From contig NZ_JAHFVK010000001.1 in NCBI RefSeq assembly GCF_018599195.1, positions 682,001 through 746,000 of the forward strand: a stretch of DNA of 64,000 nt. The letters are read 5' to 3'. Each line of letters starts with the position of its first letter. Position 1 is the stretch's first letter. The notes under the pieces are model-generated. The model saw only the letters and a list, made by a program, of their open reading frames with translations, made no database searches and was not told the DNA's origin. The position numbers and the translations under genes are program-made. Below, piece after piece: positions 42,541-54,557 of the stretch. The stretch comes from Croceibacterium selenioxidans. Lineage in GTDB: Bacteria; Pseudomonadota; Alphaproteobacteria; Sphingomonadales; Sphingomonadaceae.

Positions 42541-45018
42541 ATGCTTCGCGTCTATTCCTGCATCGTTCAGGATCACGATCTGCGCCTCCTTCTGGTGGCG
42601 GGGATCATTTGCCTTGCATCCTCCTGTATTGCCTTCGCCGCTTTTGAGCAGGCGGAACGGGACAGCTCGCGCAAGCTGTTGTGGACCTTGCTCGCCGCCG
42701 TAGTCGCCGGCCTCGGCACCTGGGCGACGCATTTCGTCGCCGTGCTCGCCTTCAAGCCCGACCTTCCGATGGGCTACGAACTCTCGACCACTCTGCTTTC
42801 CGTGGCCGCGGCTATCTTCGTCTCCGGCATCGGCTGGTCCGTCGCACAGGGAAGGCGTCGCGTTGGCGCAGTCGTCGGAGGGGCGATCGTCGGTGCGGGC
42901 GTGGGCGCCATGCATTACATCGGCATGGCCGCGGTCGAAGTCGCCGGGTTCATCGTCTGGGACCGCGAACTCGCGGTGGCCTCGGTGGCGTTGGGCATGG
43001 TCCTTGGCGCCTGCTCTATGTGGGCGGGTCAAAGCGCATCCGCCGTCAGAAAGGCGGCGCCTCTCCTGCTCACGCTGGCCATTTGCGGCCTGCACTTCAC
43101 CGCCATGGCTGCGGCCTCGATCTACCCCAGCAACGCCATGACCGTGCCAAGCAGTTCGGTCGACAGCAGTACGCTCGCGATCGTCATCACGGCGGGCGTC
43201 ATGCTGATCTTTGGCGCGGGCTTCGGCGTCATCCTTTTCGAGCGTCGGCTGGCTCGGGCCCAGTTCGCCGAGGCTGAGCACCGCGCGGCCCTGGCGGACG
43301 AGATACTTGTCGGTGCCCTCGAGCGAGAGGCGCTGACGGCCAAGCTCGAGCGCGAGGTGACGATCAGCAGCGCGGCGCTCGAGAACATGGCCCAGGGCCT
43401 CTCGATGTACGACGAGCATAACCGGCTGGTCCGCTTCAATCAGAAGTACGCGGAACTCTACGGAATCCCCGAACACCTGCTTGCGCCCGGAACGGCCGCT
43501 CCGGACATTCTTCACCATCTGGTCGGAGCCGGTCTCTTTCCTCAGTCGGTCGAGTTCTACGCGGAACTGCTTGGGGTGCTGGTCGAAGAGGGCGGCAGCC
43601 ACGAAATTGAACTGTCAGACGGTCGGATCATCGAGATCTTTGTGCAGCCTGCCCCGATGGGCGCCTGGGTTGCGACGCATGAAGACGTGACAGAAGCGCG
43701 CCGTTCCGCCGATCGAATCACCTACCTCGCGCAGCACGACACCTTGACCGGACTGCCAAACCGGTCGGCTTTCGCCGAAAACCTGTCGGCCGCCGTCGGA
43801 GAAGCCCGGGACGGTTGCGGCCTCGCGGTGCTCACGATCGACCTGGACCGGTTCAAGGAGGTCAACGACACGCTCGGCCACCCGTTCGGTGACCGCATTC
43901 TCGAGCAGGCTGCGGCCCGGCTGCGCCAGGTTGTCGGGCCGGACGACATTCTCACCAGGCTGGGCGGAGACGAATTCGCCGTGATCCAGAGCGGCACGCC
44001 CGATGCCGAGGCGGCTTCGGCTTTGGCTGCCCGGATCGTCGCCGCGATCGAGGAGCCCTTCAGGTTTGACGGTCATACCGTGGTGATCGGCGGCAGCATC
44101 GGCATCAGCCTCGGTCCGCGCGACGGCCGGAGCGCCGACGAACTGCTCAAGAAGAGCGACCTCGCGCTCTACCGGGCCAAGGAAGAGAACCGCGGCAGCT
44201 TCCGGTTCTTTGAGGCCGGAATGGATGCTCGGATGCAGGAACGCCGCCAGCTGGAGGCGGAACTGCGCATCGCGATCGAACAAGGGCAGTTCGAAGTCCA
44301 CTACCAGCCGCTGCTCGACACTGGTACCGGCCGCATTGCCAGCTTCGAAGCGCTGGTCCGCTGGAACCATCCCCTGCGCGGACTCGTCCAGCCGGTCGAG
44401 TTCATCCCGATCGCCGAAGAGAGCAACCTGATCATCCCGATCGGCGAATGGGTCTTGCGCCAGGCCTGCCGCGACGCGCGCGACTGGCCGGAGGACGTGA
44501 AGGTGGGCGTCAACCTCTCGCCGGCCCAGTTCAAGCGCGGCGACCTGATAACCGTGACGCTCTCCGCCCTCAGCAACGCGGAACTGGCCCCCAGCCGTCT
44601 GGAGCTGGAGATCACCGAGTCTGTCCTGTTGCATGACGAGGCCTGGGTCCGGTCGATCCTCGAACGTCTGAGTGCGCTCGGGGTGGGTATCGCGATGGAC
44701 GATTTCGGCACCGGCTATTCGAGCCTCAGTTATCTGCGGACCTTCCCGTTCGACCGGATCAAGATCGACCGCAGCTTCGTCGCCGATCTGGTCAAGGCCG
44801 GTGATTCGCTGGCGATCGTCCAGGCCACCATTCAGCTCTCGCAGAAGCTCGGCATGGAGACGACGGCCGAGGGAGTCGAAACCCAGGAACAGCTCGCGAT
44901 CCTGGCGGGCGAGGGGTGTACTCACGTCCAGGGTTTCCTCATCGGCCACCCGGTACGCGCGGAAGAGGCGCGGCAATTGGTGACCCCACAAGCGCCCCGT
45001 AAGCGAGCCGCTCGCTAA
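42541..45018 (+). CDS. MHYT-PAS-GGDEF-EAL cyclic-di-GMP protein
   Basis: 825 residues. Residues 1-235 hold seven membrane helices with three MHYT-type motifs (WATHFVAV, AMHYIGMAAVEV, GLHFTAMAA), thought to bind metal and sense gas or redox. Then a coiled stretch, a PAS-like domain (280-385), GGDEF with RLGGDEFAVI (intact active site; the RxxD feedback site reads GPDD, so inhibition by product is probably lost) and EAL with SFEALVRWNHP and the DDFGTGYSSLSYL loop. Both synthesis and breakdown of c-di-GMP are possible. Inner membrane. Confidence 0.93.
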   Translation: MLRVYSCIVQDHDLRLLLVAGIICLASSCIAFAAFEQAERDSSRKLLWTLLAAVVAGLGTWATHFVAVLAFKPDLPMGYELSTTLLSVAAAIFVSGIGWSVAQGRRRVGAVVGGAIVGAGVGAMHYIGMAAVEVAGFIVWDRELAVASVALGMVLGACSMWAGQSASAVRKAAPLLLTLAICGLHFTAMAAASIYPSNAMTVPSSSVDSSTLAIVITAGVMLIFGAGFGVILFERRLARAQFAEAEHRAALADEILVGALEREALTAKLEREVTISSAALENMAQGLSMYDEHNRLVRFNQKYAELYGIPEHLLAPGTAAPDILHHLVGAGLFPQSVEFYAELLGVLVEEGGSHEIELSDGRIIEIFVQPAPMGAWVATHEDVTEARRSADRITYLAQHDTLTGLPNRSAFAENLSAAVGEARDGCGLAVLTIDLDRFKEVNDTLGHPFGDRILEQAAARLRQVVGPDDILTRLGGDEFAVIQSGTPDAEAASALAARIVAAIEEPFRFDGHTVVIGGSIGISLGPRDGRSADELLKKSDLALYRAKEENRGSFRFFEAGMDARMQERRQLEAELRIAIEQGQFEVHYQPLLDTGTGRIASFEALVRWNHPLRGLVQPVEFIPIAEESNLIIPIGEWVLRQACRDARDWPEDVKVGVNLSPAQFKRGDLITVTLSALSNAELAPSRLELEITESVLLHDEAWVRSILERLSALGVGIAMDDFGTGYSSLSYLRTFPFDRIKIDRSFVADLVKAGDSLAIVQATIQLSQKLGMETTAEGVETQEQLAILAGEGCTHVQGFLIGHPVRAEEARQLVTPQAPRKRAAR

Positions 45019-45050
45019 CGCTCTGAAATCGCTGGATCTCAAAAAGTTTT

Positions 45051-45065
45051 GTTCCGCTCTTGTTC
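45051..45065 (+). promoter_or_regulatory. LexA (SOS) box before recA
   Basis: GTTC-cgctctt-GTTC, exactly the alphaproteobacterial LexA direct repeat GTTC-N7-GTTC, 77 bases upstream of the recA ATG. A GTTCttatgGAAC inverted pair overlaps its right half. Confidence 0.9.
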
Positions 45066-45141
45066 TTATGGAACAAATCGGATACGAAAGCGTCAGTGAG
45101 GAAATGTCCTGCAACTCTAGGCAACTGACGGAGGCCATGTC

Positions 45142-46206
45142 ATGGCGGCGGAACTGAAGCTGGTAGGAAAGGAGTCCAACGTGGACCGTCAGAAAGCGCT
45201 CGAAGCTGCGCTCGCGCAGATCGATCGCGCATTCGGCAAGGGCTCGGCGATGAAGCTGGGCCAGAAGGAAACCATGCAGGTCGAAGCGATTTCGACCGGT
45301 TCGCTCGGGCTCGACATCGCGCTCGGTGTAGGCGGGCTGCCGCGGGGCCGGGTGATCGAAGTCTACGGTCCGGAAAGCTCCGGCAAGACCACGCTCGCGC
45401 TGCACGTCATTGCGGAAGCACAGAAAGGCGGTGGCACGGCGGCCTTCGTCGATGCAGAGCATGCGCTCGATCCGGTCTATGCCAAGAAGCTGGGTGTCGA
45501 CATTGATGAATTGATCGTTTCGCAGCCCGACACTGGGGAGCAGGCGCTGGAGATCGTGGATACGCTCGTGCGTTCGAACGCGATCGACGTGCTGGTGGTC
45601 GACTCGGTGGCCGCGCTGGTGCCGCGGGCGGAAATCGAAGGCGAGATGGGCGATTCGCACGTCGGCCTCCAGGCCCGCCTGATGAGCCAGTCACTGCGTA
45701 AGCTGACCGGTTCGATCAGCCGCTCGCGCTGCATGGTGATCTTCATCAACCAGCTGCGCATGAAGATCGGCGTGATGTACGGCAATCCGGAAACCACGAC
45801 CGGCGGAAACGCGCTGAAGTTCTATGCCAGCGTTCGCCTCGACATCCGCCGCACCGGGCAGATCAAGGAGCGCGACGAAATCATCGGCAACGCCACGCGC
45901 GTGAAGGTGGTGAAGAACAAGGTCGCTCCGCCGTTCAAGCAGGTCGAATTCGACATAATGTACGGCGAAGGCATCTCGAAGATCGGTGAGATCCTCGACC
46001 TTGGCGTCAAGGCGGGCATCGTCGAGAAATCGGGCAGCTGGTTCTCCTACGACAGCATTCGCATCGGCCAGGGCCGGGAGAACGCCAAGCAGTATCTCAA
46101 GGACAATCCCGAAGTTTGCGACAGGCTGGAAGCTGCGATCCGCAGCCGCACCGACCAGGTCGCCGAGGAGATGATGTCGGGTCCGGACGCGGACGACGAT
46201 ATCTGA
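45142..46206 (+). CDS. recA: RecA recombinase
   Basis: 354 residues, normal length. [14 protein letters not shown] is Walker [11 protein letters not shown] the Walker B region, and [20 protein letters not shown] covers DNA loops L1-L2. It promotes strand exchange in recombinational repair and activates cleavage of LexA-type repressors, which would include the CI-like repressor at 59103 in this window. Preceded by an SOS box; start has GGAGG 7 bases upstream. Confidence 0.98.
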   Translation: MAAELKLVGKESNVDRQKALEAALAQIDRAFGKGSAMKLGQKETMQVEAISTGSLGLDIALGVGGLPRGRVIEVYGPESSGKTTLALHVIAEAQKGGGTAAFVDAEHALDPVYAKKLGVDIDELIVSQPDTGEQALEIVDTLVRSNAIDVLVVDSVAALVPRAEIEGEMGDSHVGLQARLMSQSLRKLTGSISRSRCMVIFINQLRMKIGVMYGNPETTTGGNALKFYASVRLDIRRTGQIKERDEIIGNATRVKVVKNKVAPPFKQVEFDIMYGEGISKIGEILDLGVKAGIVEKSGSWFSYDSIRIGQGRENAKQYLKDNPEVCDRLEAAIRSRTDQVAEEMMSGPDADDDI

Positions 46207-46356
46207 TCCTCTAGAGGCGCCACTCGTTCGCGGATTGGCGCTTCCGGAACCGGAGCCGGCACGGTCGACCCTACGGGGCCCGCGCCGGCTTCTTCGCATT
46301 CGATTTAAGTTAGCCTATCACCGCGTTGCGACGGTAGCCTGATGATAGGACAGCGA

Positions 46357-47199
46357 ATGCAAACGAACGGCGCGACGGTCGGAGGAGACGAGTGGAAGGG
46401 CCGGACCGGCGATAGCTGGGCCGCGGAATGGAAGCGCACTGATCGTAGTTTCGGGGTCTTGACCGAACGCTTGCTTCAACGGGCTCGCAATCTTGCCTGC
46501 GATGTGGTGCTGGATATCGGCTGCGGAGCAGGAGAACTCTCGCTGGCACTAGCTCGCATGCGTGCCGATACCAGGGTTACCGGTGTCGATATTTCGCCGC
46601 AGCTTCTCGAGATCGCGAGAGATCGTGCTCGCAACCTTGGCAATGTCACGTTCGAACTTGCCGATGCAGGCGTCTGGCAGCCCGGAGAATCACTGGCCCC
46701 CGATTTGCTCGTCTCGCGTCACGGGGTCATGTTTTTTGACGACCCGGTTGCCGCCTTTACTCATCTTCGCGGCATTGCGGCGCCGGATGCCGACCTCCTG
46801 TTTTCCTGTTTCCGCACCTGGGAAGAGAACCCTGTCTTCCGCAGCGTCACTCGGCTGCTCCCGATCGAGGTCCCTCCACCCGCCCCCGGCGCGCCCGGGC
46901 CCTTCGCCTTTAGCGATCGCACTTACGTCGAAGGCGTTCTCACGGCGGCCGGATGGCGAAACGTCGCGTTCGAACCCTATGATTTTGCGATGATAGTGGG
47001 GGCCGGCGCCGATCCTGTCGAAGATGCCGCGTCCTACTTCACCTCCATCGGTGGCGCGGCGCGAGCTTCGCGGGAACTTGCGCCGCCAGCCCGCGAATCC
47101 TTTATCGAGCGGGTAAGGGAGCTCGCGCGTGCCAACCTGCGCGAGGGCATAGTGTCGTTGCGAGCCGGGGTCTGGATTGTCACGGCGCGAGGCCAATAG
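46357..47199 (+). CDS. Class I SAM-dependent methyltransferase
   Basis: 280 residues from the ATG at 46357, with AGGA 6 bases upstream; an earlier ATG at 46342 is in frame. DVVLDIGCGAGELSLAL is the SAM loop, GVDISPQLLEIARDRA motif II. The C-terminal half has FRTWEENPVFRSV and FAFSDRTYVEGVL, seen in small-molecule methyltransferases of this group. Substrate unknown. Lies between recA and alaS, 92 bases before alaS, and appears independently transcribed. Confidence 0.85.
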   Translation: MQTNGATVGGDEWKGRTGDSWAAEWKRTDRSFGVLTERLLQRARNLACDVVLDIGCGAGELSLALARMRADTRVTGVDISPQLLEIARDRARNLGNVTFELADAGVWQPGESLAPDLLVSRHGVMFFDDPVAAFTHLRGIAAPDADLLFSCFRTWEENPVFRSVTRLLPIEVPPPAPGAPGPFAFSDRTYVEGVLTAAGWRNVAFEPYDFAMIVGAGADPVEDAASYFTSIGGAARASRELAPPARESFIERVRELARANLREGIVSLRAGVWIVTARGQ

Positions 47200-47291
47200 C
47201 GCGCTCTTTTCGCACCATCGGCGGACACGTTCTCAGTTTCCAGCCTATTCCGCTTGTTTCGCCTCGCGGTGCGCCCTAATTCGCAACTCCC

Positions 47292-49961
<2,670 letters not shown>

Positions 49962-49970
49962 GGCAGCCCG

Positions 49971-50144
49971 CTAGCGACGACGCGCGGCAGCTCCGGATTC
50001 CGGTTCGCTACCGCGCGGCATGTCGCCGTGCCCCTTGAAGTCATCCTCACCACGCTGACGGCCCTTGATCGTGCCGTATTGCTCGCCGGTCTGGTTTTGC
50101 GGCTTCATTTTCGTCTGGTTCTGCGGTTCGTTGCCGTCTTTCAT
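49971..50144 (-). CDS. Small hydrophilic protein (57 aa), unknown
   Basis: 57 codons: MKDGNEPQNQTKMKPQNQTG, then EQYGTIKGRQRGEDDFKGHGDMPRG and an Ala/Arg tail. Preceded by AAGGAGA 7 bases before the ATG, one of the best ribosome sites in the window, which supports a true gene. Two tandem QNQT units. No membrane helix, no signal peptide. Similar short Gln/Asn/Lys proteins occur beside alaS in relatives as far as I recall. Function unknown. Confidence 0.7.
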   Translation of the reverse strand: MKDGNEPQNQTKMKPQNQTGEQYGTIKGRQRGEDDFKGHGDMPRGSEPESGAAARRR

Positions 50145-50241
50145 CGGAAGTCTCCTTCACGATGGCAACGGCTTTCGGCCTCAGTTGGGTCCAGCAAGGG
50201 CGGTGAACCGGTCGGGCGCCTGGGCCGGTTGAGAGCGCCCC

Positions 50242-52005
50242 TCAGCTTTCGGCCACGCGGGTTCGCAGCATCGGTTTTTGCGAAAGCTCGCCGCTTTCCA
50301 TGATCTGTTCGCGAAACTCGTCACGCTTTTCGTGGATCGAGGCGATGACCGGGCCCATGGCGACACCCAGGTCGACCAGCACGGCCTCCGACAATTGCAA
50401 CGAGGCTTCCAGCGTTTCCGGAACGGCCGTGCTCGCGCCCGCACGATAAAGTTCGGCCGCGTGGTTCGGATCGCGGGCCCGGGCGATGATCGGCAGCTCG
50501 GGATAGGCGGCGCGTAGCTTGCGGGTGATGCGCTGGGCGAGTACCGGCTCGTCCATGGTCAGGATAACCGCGGGTGCCGTGGGGAGCCCAAGCCTCACCA
50601 GGGTTTCCATGCGGGCAGCGTTGCCGAATATCGCGTGATACCCCTCGCGCCGGCAGCGGTTGACCAGTTCGGAGTCTGCGTCGATCGCGACGTAGAGCTT
50701 GCCATGTCGCGTCAGCATCTGCGCGACCAGCCGTCCGACGCGCCCGCAACCGAGGATGATCGCGCGCGGCTCGTCGCTGTCGTAGTCGTCCGCTGCTCCG
50801 GCAGAGGTCGGTTCCATCCTGCGCGCGATCAACCGGCCCAGCGAGGCGAGCATCGGAGTGACCGTGAGGCCGATGGCGGTCACGATCTGCCAGAACTGCG
50901 CCGTCCCGGGCTGAATCAGCATGGCAGAGGTTGCAGCGGCGAGTACGATGAGCGTCGTTTCGGACGGGCTCGACATCAGGATGCCGGTCTCGATCGCGGT
51001 CGAACGGCGCGCTCCCGTAAGGCGCAGGAGCACGCCCGTCACGATGGCCTTGAGGAACAGCACGCCGACCACGGCGAGCGTGATCATGCCAAGGTTCTCC
51101 CAGATCGTGAACAGGTCGATCCCCATGCCGACGGTGATCAGGAAGATCCCGAGCGCGAGGCCCTTGAACGGCTCCATGATCCCTTCGATCTCGGTATGGT
51201 ACTCGGTTTCTGCGATCAGCAGGCCCGCGACAAGCGCACCGACGATGGGTGACAAGCCGATCAGCGCGGTCGCAAGGCTGGCACCCATAACGACCAGCAG
51301 CGAGGCTGCGAGGAACAGCTCCGGGCTCTTGGTCCGTGCGGCCTGGGCGAACAGGCGCGGAAGGGCGAGGCGGCCGATCACCATCATTCCCGCGACCACC
51401 AGGACGCCGACCCACAAGGTGTGGAACAAGCCGTCCATGCCCTCGCTGCCGGCGAAGGGGGCCAGCGCGCCAAGCAGGAAGATGATCGGGACGATCGCGA
51501 TATCCTCGAACAGCAGCATGGCCAACGCCGCGCGTCCGACGGGCGTGTTCGTCCCTGCAATCGGCAGGACCAGCGCCGTGGAAGACAACGCGAGCGCCAG
51601 CCCAAGGGCGAGGGCGCCGGTCCAGTATTGGCCCATCATCGAGAGGAAGGCCGCCAGCAACGCTCCGGTCGCGAGCAGTTCCAGCGCACCGAGCCCGAAG
51701 ACGAGCTTTCGCATCGCCCAGAGCCGGTTGAACGACAGTTCCAGCCCGATGGTAAACAGCAACAGGATGATCCCGAACTCGGCGAAAGGATCGAGCCGTT
51801 CCGGATCGGATATGGTCACGTAGAACAGCCATTCGTGCTGGTAGACCAGCCGCCCAAGACCGAAGGGGCCGACTAGAAGACCGACGAGAATGAAGCCGAT
51901 GACCGGAGTGATGCGGAAACGCGCAAACACCGGTATGACTATCCCTGCAGCGCCCAGTATCACGAGCGCGTCAGACATTACCGGGGAGATAGCTTCAGCA
52001 TGCAT
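50242..52005 (-). CDS. Kef/YbaL-type cation:proton antiporter (CPA2) with TrkA-N domain
   Basis: 587 residues. Twelve or so membrane helices in residues 8-395 (RITPVIGFILVGLLVGPFGLG, LLFTIGLELSFNRL, FEDIAIVPIIFLLGALAPF), then a TrkA-N nucleotide-binding domain AIILGCGRVGRLVAQML with Rossmann fold (420-540). Family: potassium or sodium efflux coupled to proton uptake, gated by the cytosolic domain, often linked with electrophile stress. ATG at 52005; MSDALVILGA at residue 10 is an alternative. Head-to-head with the next gene, with almost no space between. Confidence 0.92.
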   Translation of the reverse strand: MHAEAISPVMSDALVILGAAGIVIPVFARFRITPVIGFILVGLLVGPFGLGRLVYQHEWLFYVTISDPERLDPFAEFGIILLLFTIGLELSFNRLWAMRKLVFGLGALELLATGALLAAFLSMMGQYWTGALALGLALALSSTALVLPIAGTNTPVGRAALAMLLFEDIAIVPIIFLLGALAPFAGSEGMDGLFHTLWVGVLVVAGMMVIGRLALPRLFAQAARTKSPELFLAASLLVVMGASLATALIGLSPIVGALVAGLLIAETEYHTEIEGIMEPFKGLALGIFLITVGMGIDLFTIWENLGMITLAVVGVLFLKAIVTGVLLRLTGARRSTAIETGILMSSPSETTLIVLAAATSAMLIQPGTAQFWQIVTAIGLTVTPMLASLGRLIARRMEPTSAGAADDYDSDEPRAIILGCGRVGRLVAQMLTRHGKLYVAIDADSELVNRCRREGYHAIFGNAARMETLVRLGLPTAPAVILTMDEPVLAQRITRKLRAAYPELPIIARARDPNHAAELYRAGASTAVPETLEASLQLSEAVLVDLGVAMGPVIASIHEKRDEFREQIMESGELSQKPMLRTRVAES

Positions 52006-52028
52006 TGCTACTCTATGTCAGACGCCCG

Positions 52029-53243
52029 GTGACCGCTGCAACGCACAATCGCGCCGACGTCTTAATCGTCGGCGGCGGGCCGGCCGGGATGATGGCCGGG
52101 CTCCTCTTTGCACGGGCAGGCGTCACCGTGCAAATCTTTGAAAAGCATGCAGATTTCTTTCGCGATTTCCGCGGCGACACCGTTCACCCCTCAACGATGG
52201 AAATTCTCGACCAGCTCGGAATGTTGGGCCGCTTCCTCGTTCGTCCATACGACAAGGTCCAGGGTGCGCAGGTGCGCGTGGCCGGGCGCGACTACACTGT
52301 CGGCGACCTCTCGCATCTCGACACCCCGGCGCCCTTCATCGCGATGATGCCGCAATGGGAATTCCTTGATTTTCTGCGTGACGAAGCGGCGGCCTTTCCT
52401 GCCTTTGCGCTCGAGATGGAGGCAGAGGTCACGGGGCTTGTTGAGGAGAATGACCGGGTCGTGGGCGTTCGGCTCGCCGATGGCCGAGAGCTGCGTGCTG
52501 GCAAGTTGGTGCTGATGACCGATGGCCGCGGGTCGCTGGTGCGCCAGCAGTCGCTCCTTCCCGTGACGCAGCTCGGCGCGCCGATGGACATATTTTGGTT
52601 CCATCTGGGGAAGGCCGACAACCCCGGCGACAAACTGCGTGGTGCTGTCGACACGGGGCGCATGGCGGTGCTGATAGACCGGCGTACCTATTGGCAGGCT
52701 GCCTTCATTATCCCCAAAGGCGGCGCCGAAGATGTGAAGGCTCGGGGCATAGAGTGGCTGAGGGCGCAGATGCAGGCCCTGTTCCCCGAACTAGACCTGT
52801 CTGGCGGGCTTAACAGCACCGACGACTTGTTCCTGCTATCGGTCGCGCTTGACCGGCTTGATCGGTGGTCCCGGCCCGGACTGCTGGCGATCGGCGACGC
52901 GGCGCATGCCATGAGCCCGATCGGCGGCATTGGCATCAACCTCGCGATTCAGGATGCGGTTGCCGCTGCCAATATTCTCGCCGGCCCTCTGGCTCGGGGC
53001 GAGGATCCGGACCCGCTGCTTGCCAAGGTTCAGGCGCGGCGTGAGTTTCCGACTCGGGTCATCCAGGCCGGGCAGAAGCTGGCGCAGGACAACGTGATCG
53101 GAGCGGTACTTTCGGGCGAGCCGATCACCGAAGCGCCCTGGCTGCTCAGGGTGCTCGACCGCTTCCCGCTTTTGCGCCGCATACCAGGCCGGATCATCGG
53201 CCTGGGCGTGCGACGGGAGCGGGTGAGGTCACCGAGGGGATAA
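52029..53243 (+). CDS. FAD-dependent aromatic-type monooxygenase (PHBH fold)
   Basis: 404 residues from a GTG at 52029 (an in-frame TTG at 52005 would overlap the divergent gene). ADVLIVGGGPAGMMAGLLFARAG binds FAD ADP, DGRGSLVR and LLAIGDAAHAMSPIGGIGINLAIQDA are the DG and GD motifs. Like ubiquinone-pathway hydroxylases and p-hydroxybenzoate hydroxylase it would use NAD(P)H and O2. The substrate is not clear. Ends near a small AATCCTCCC/GGGAGGGATT hairpin. Confidence 0.88.
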   Translation: MTAATHNRADVLIVGGGPAGMMAGLLFARAGVTVQIFEKHADFFRDFRGDTVHPSTMEILDQLGMLGRFLVRPYDKVQGAQVRVAGRDYTVGDLSHLDTPAPFIAMMPQWEFLDFLRDEAAAFPAFALEMEAEVTGLVEENDRVVGVRLADGRELRAGKLVLMTDGRGSLVRQQSLLPVTQLGAPMDIFWFHLGKADNPGDKLRGAVDTGRMAVLIDRRTYWQAAFIIPKGGAEDVKARGIEWLRAQMQALFPELDLSGGLNSTDDLFLLSVALDRLDRWSRPGLLAIGDAAHAMSPIGGIGINLAIQDAVAAANILAGPLARGEDPDPLLAKVQARREFPTRVIQAGQKLAQDNVIGAVLSGEPITEAPWLLRVLDRFPLLRRIPGRIIGLGVRRERVRSPRG

Positions 53244-53275
53244 TCCTCCCCATCGCTTCGCGACAGGGAGGGATT
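53242..53275. repeat. Intergenic hairpin between convergent genes
   Basis: AATCCTCCC (53242-53250) and GGGAGGGATT (53266-53275) with CATCGCTTCGCGACA between. Repeat-type hairpin separating the monooxygenase gene and icd, suited to ending both transcripts. Confidence 0.55.
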
Positions 53276-53286
53276 TGGGACGAAAA

Positions 53287-54510
53287 TCAGGCCCAGGTGG
53301 CCATTTCGGTTTCGAGGTTCTCGACAATCCCTTCGAAGAACTGCTCGGTGGTCATCCACGCCTGATCGGGGCCGATGAGCAGCGCGAGGTCCTTGGTCAT
53401 CTTGCCGCTTTCGACGGTGGCGACGCAGACCTTTTCCAGCGTTTCGGCGAAACGGACGACTTCCGGCGTACCGTCGAAACGACCGCGATAGATCAGGCCG
53501 CGGGTCCAGGCGAAGATGCTGGCGATCGGGTTGGTGCTGGTGGCCTTGCCCTGCTGGTGCTGGCGGAAGTGGCGAGTGACTGTGCCATGCGCCGCTTCGG
53601 CTTCGACTGTCTTGCCGTCGGGCGTCATCAGCACGGAGGTCATCAGGCCGAGCGAGCCAAAGCCCTGCGCCACCTGGTCGGATTGCACGTCACCGTCGTA
53701 GTTCTTGCAGGCCCAGACGAACTTGCCGCTCCACTTGAGGGCGGAGGCGACCATGTCGTCGATCAGGCGGTGTTCGTAGACGATGCCCGCTGCGGCGAAC
53801 TTTTCCTTGAAGCCTTCGGTCTCGAACACTTCCTGGAACAAGTCCTTGAAGCGGCCGTCGTAGCGCTTGATGATGGTGTTCTTGGTGGAAAGGTACACCG
53901 GCCAGCCACGGTCGAGGCCGTAGTTGAAGCTGGCGCGCGCGAAATCGCGGATCGAGTCGTCGAGGTTGTACATCGACATCGCCACGCCCGGCGCCTTGAA
54001 CTGATAGACTTCGCGATCGATCGTCTCGCCGTTCTCGCCTTCCCAGACGAGCCGCAGGGTGCCCGCGCTGGGGACGAGGAAGTCGGTCGCGCGGTACTGG
54101 TCGCCGAACGCGTGGCGGCCGACAACGATCGGGTCGGTCCAGCCCGGGATCAGCCGGGGGACGTTCTGGATCACGATCGGCTCGCGGAAGATCGTGCCGC
54201 CGAGGATGTTGCGGATGGTCCCGTTGGGCGACTTGTACATGTCGTGCAGGTCGAATTCTTCGACGCGTGCTTCGTCGGGGGTGATCGTGGCGCACTTCAC
54301 GCCGACGCCATGTTCCTTGATCGCGTTGGCAGCGTCGATCGTGATCTGGTCGCGGGTTTCGTCGCGCTTCTCGATCCCGAGGTCGTAATATTTGAGATCG
54401 ACGTCGAGATAGGGGAGGATCAAGCGTTCACGGATCCATTGCCAGATGATCCGAGTCATCTCGTCGCCGTCGATTTCGACGATGGGGTTCACGACCTTGA
54501 TCTTCGCCAT
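53287..54510 (-). CDS. icd: NADP+-dependent isocitrate dehydrogenase
   Basis: 407 residues, the dimeric type shared with eukaryotes. [33 protein letters not shown] (substrate Ser/Asn/Arg), DRIQ-type [28 protein letters not shown] (metal Asp) and [18 protein letters not shown] (NADP) are present. Oxidises isocitrate to 2-oxoglutarate in the TCA cycle and gives NADPH. Single gene. Confidence 0.97.
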   Translation of the reverse strand: MAKIKVVNPIVEIDGDEMTRIIWQWIRERLILPYLDVDLKYYDLGIEKRDETRDQITIDAANAIKEHGVGVKCATITPDEARVEEFDLHDMYKSPNGTIRNILGGTIFREPIVIQNVPRLIPGWTDPIVVGRHAFGDQYRATDFLVPSAGTLRLVWEGENGETIDREVYQFKAPGVAMSMYNLDDSIRDFARASFNYGLDRGWPVYLSTKNTIIKRYDGRFKDLFQEVFETEGFKEKFAAAGIVYEHRLIDDMVASALKWSGKFVWACKNYDGDVQSDQVAQGFGSLGLMTSVLMTPDGKTVEAEAAHGTVTRHFRQHQQGKATSTNPIASIFAWTRGLIYRGRFDGTPEVVRFAETLEKVCVATVESGKMTKDLALLIGPDQAWMTTEQFFEGIVENLETEMATWA

Positions 54511-54557
54511 ACGCGGGGAATCCTGCCTTTATTTGCCCAGTGGGAACGGCGCGACCC

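Noticed and set aside
43615-45660. 681-residue open frame across the MHYT gene and recA on the minus strand
   Set aside because: It crosses two certain genes on the opposite strand and has no recognisable domain.
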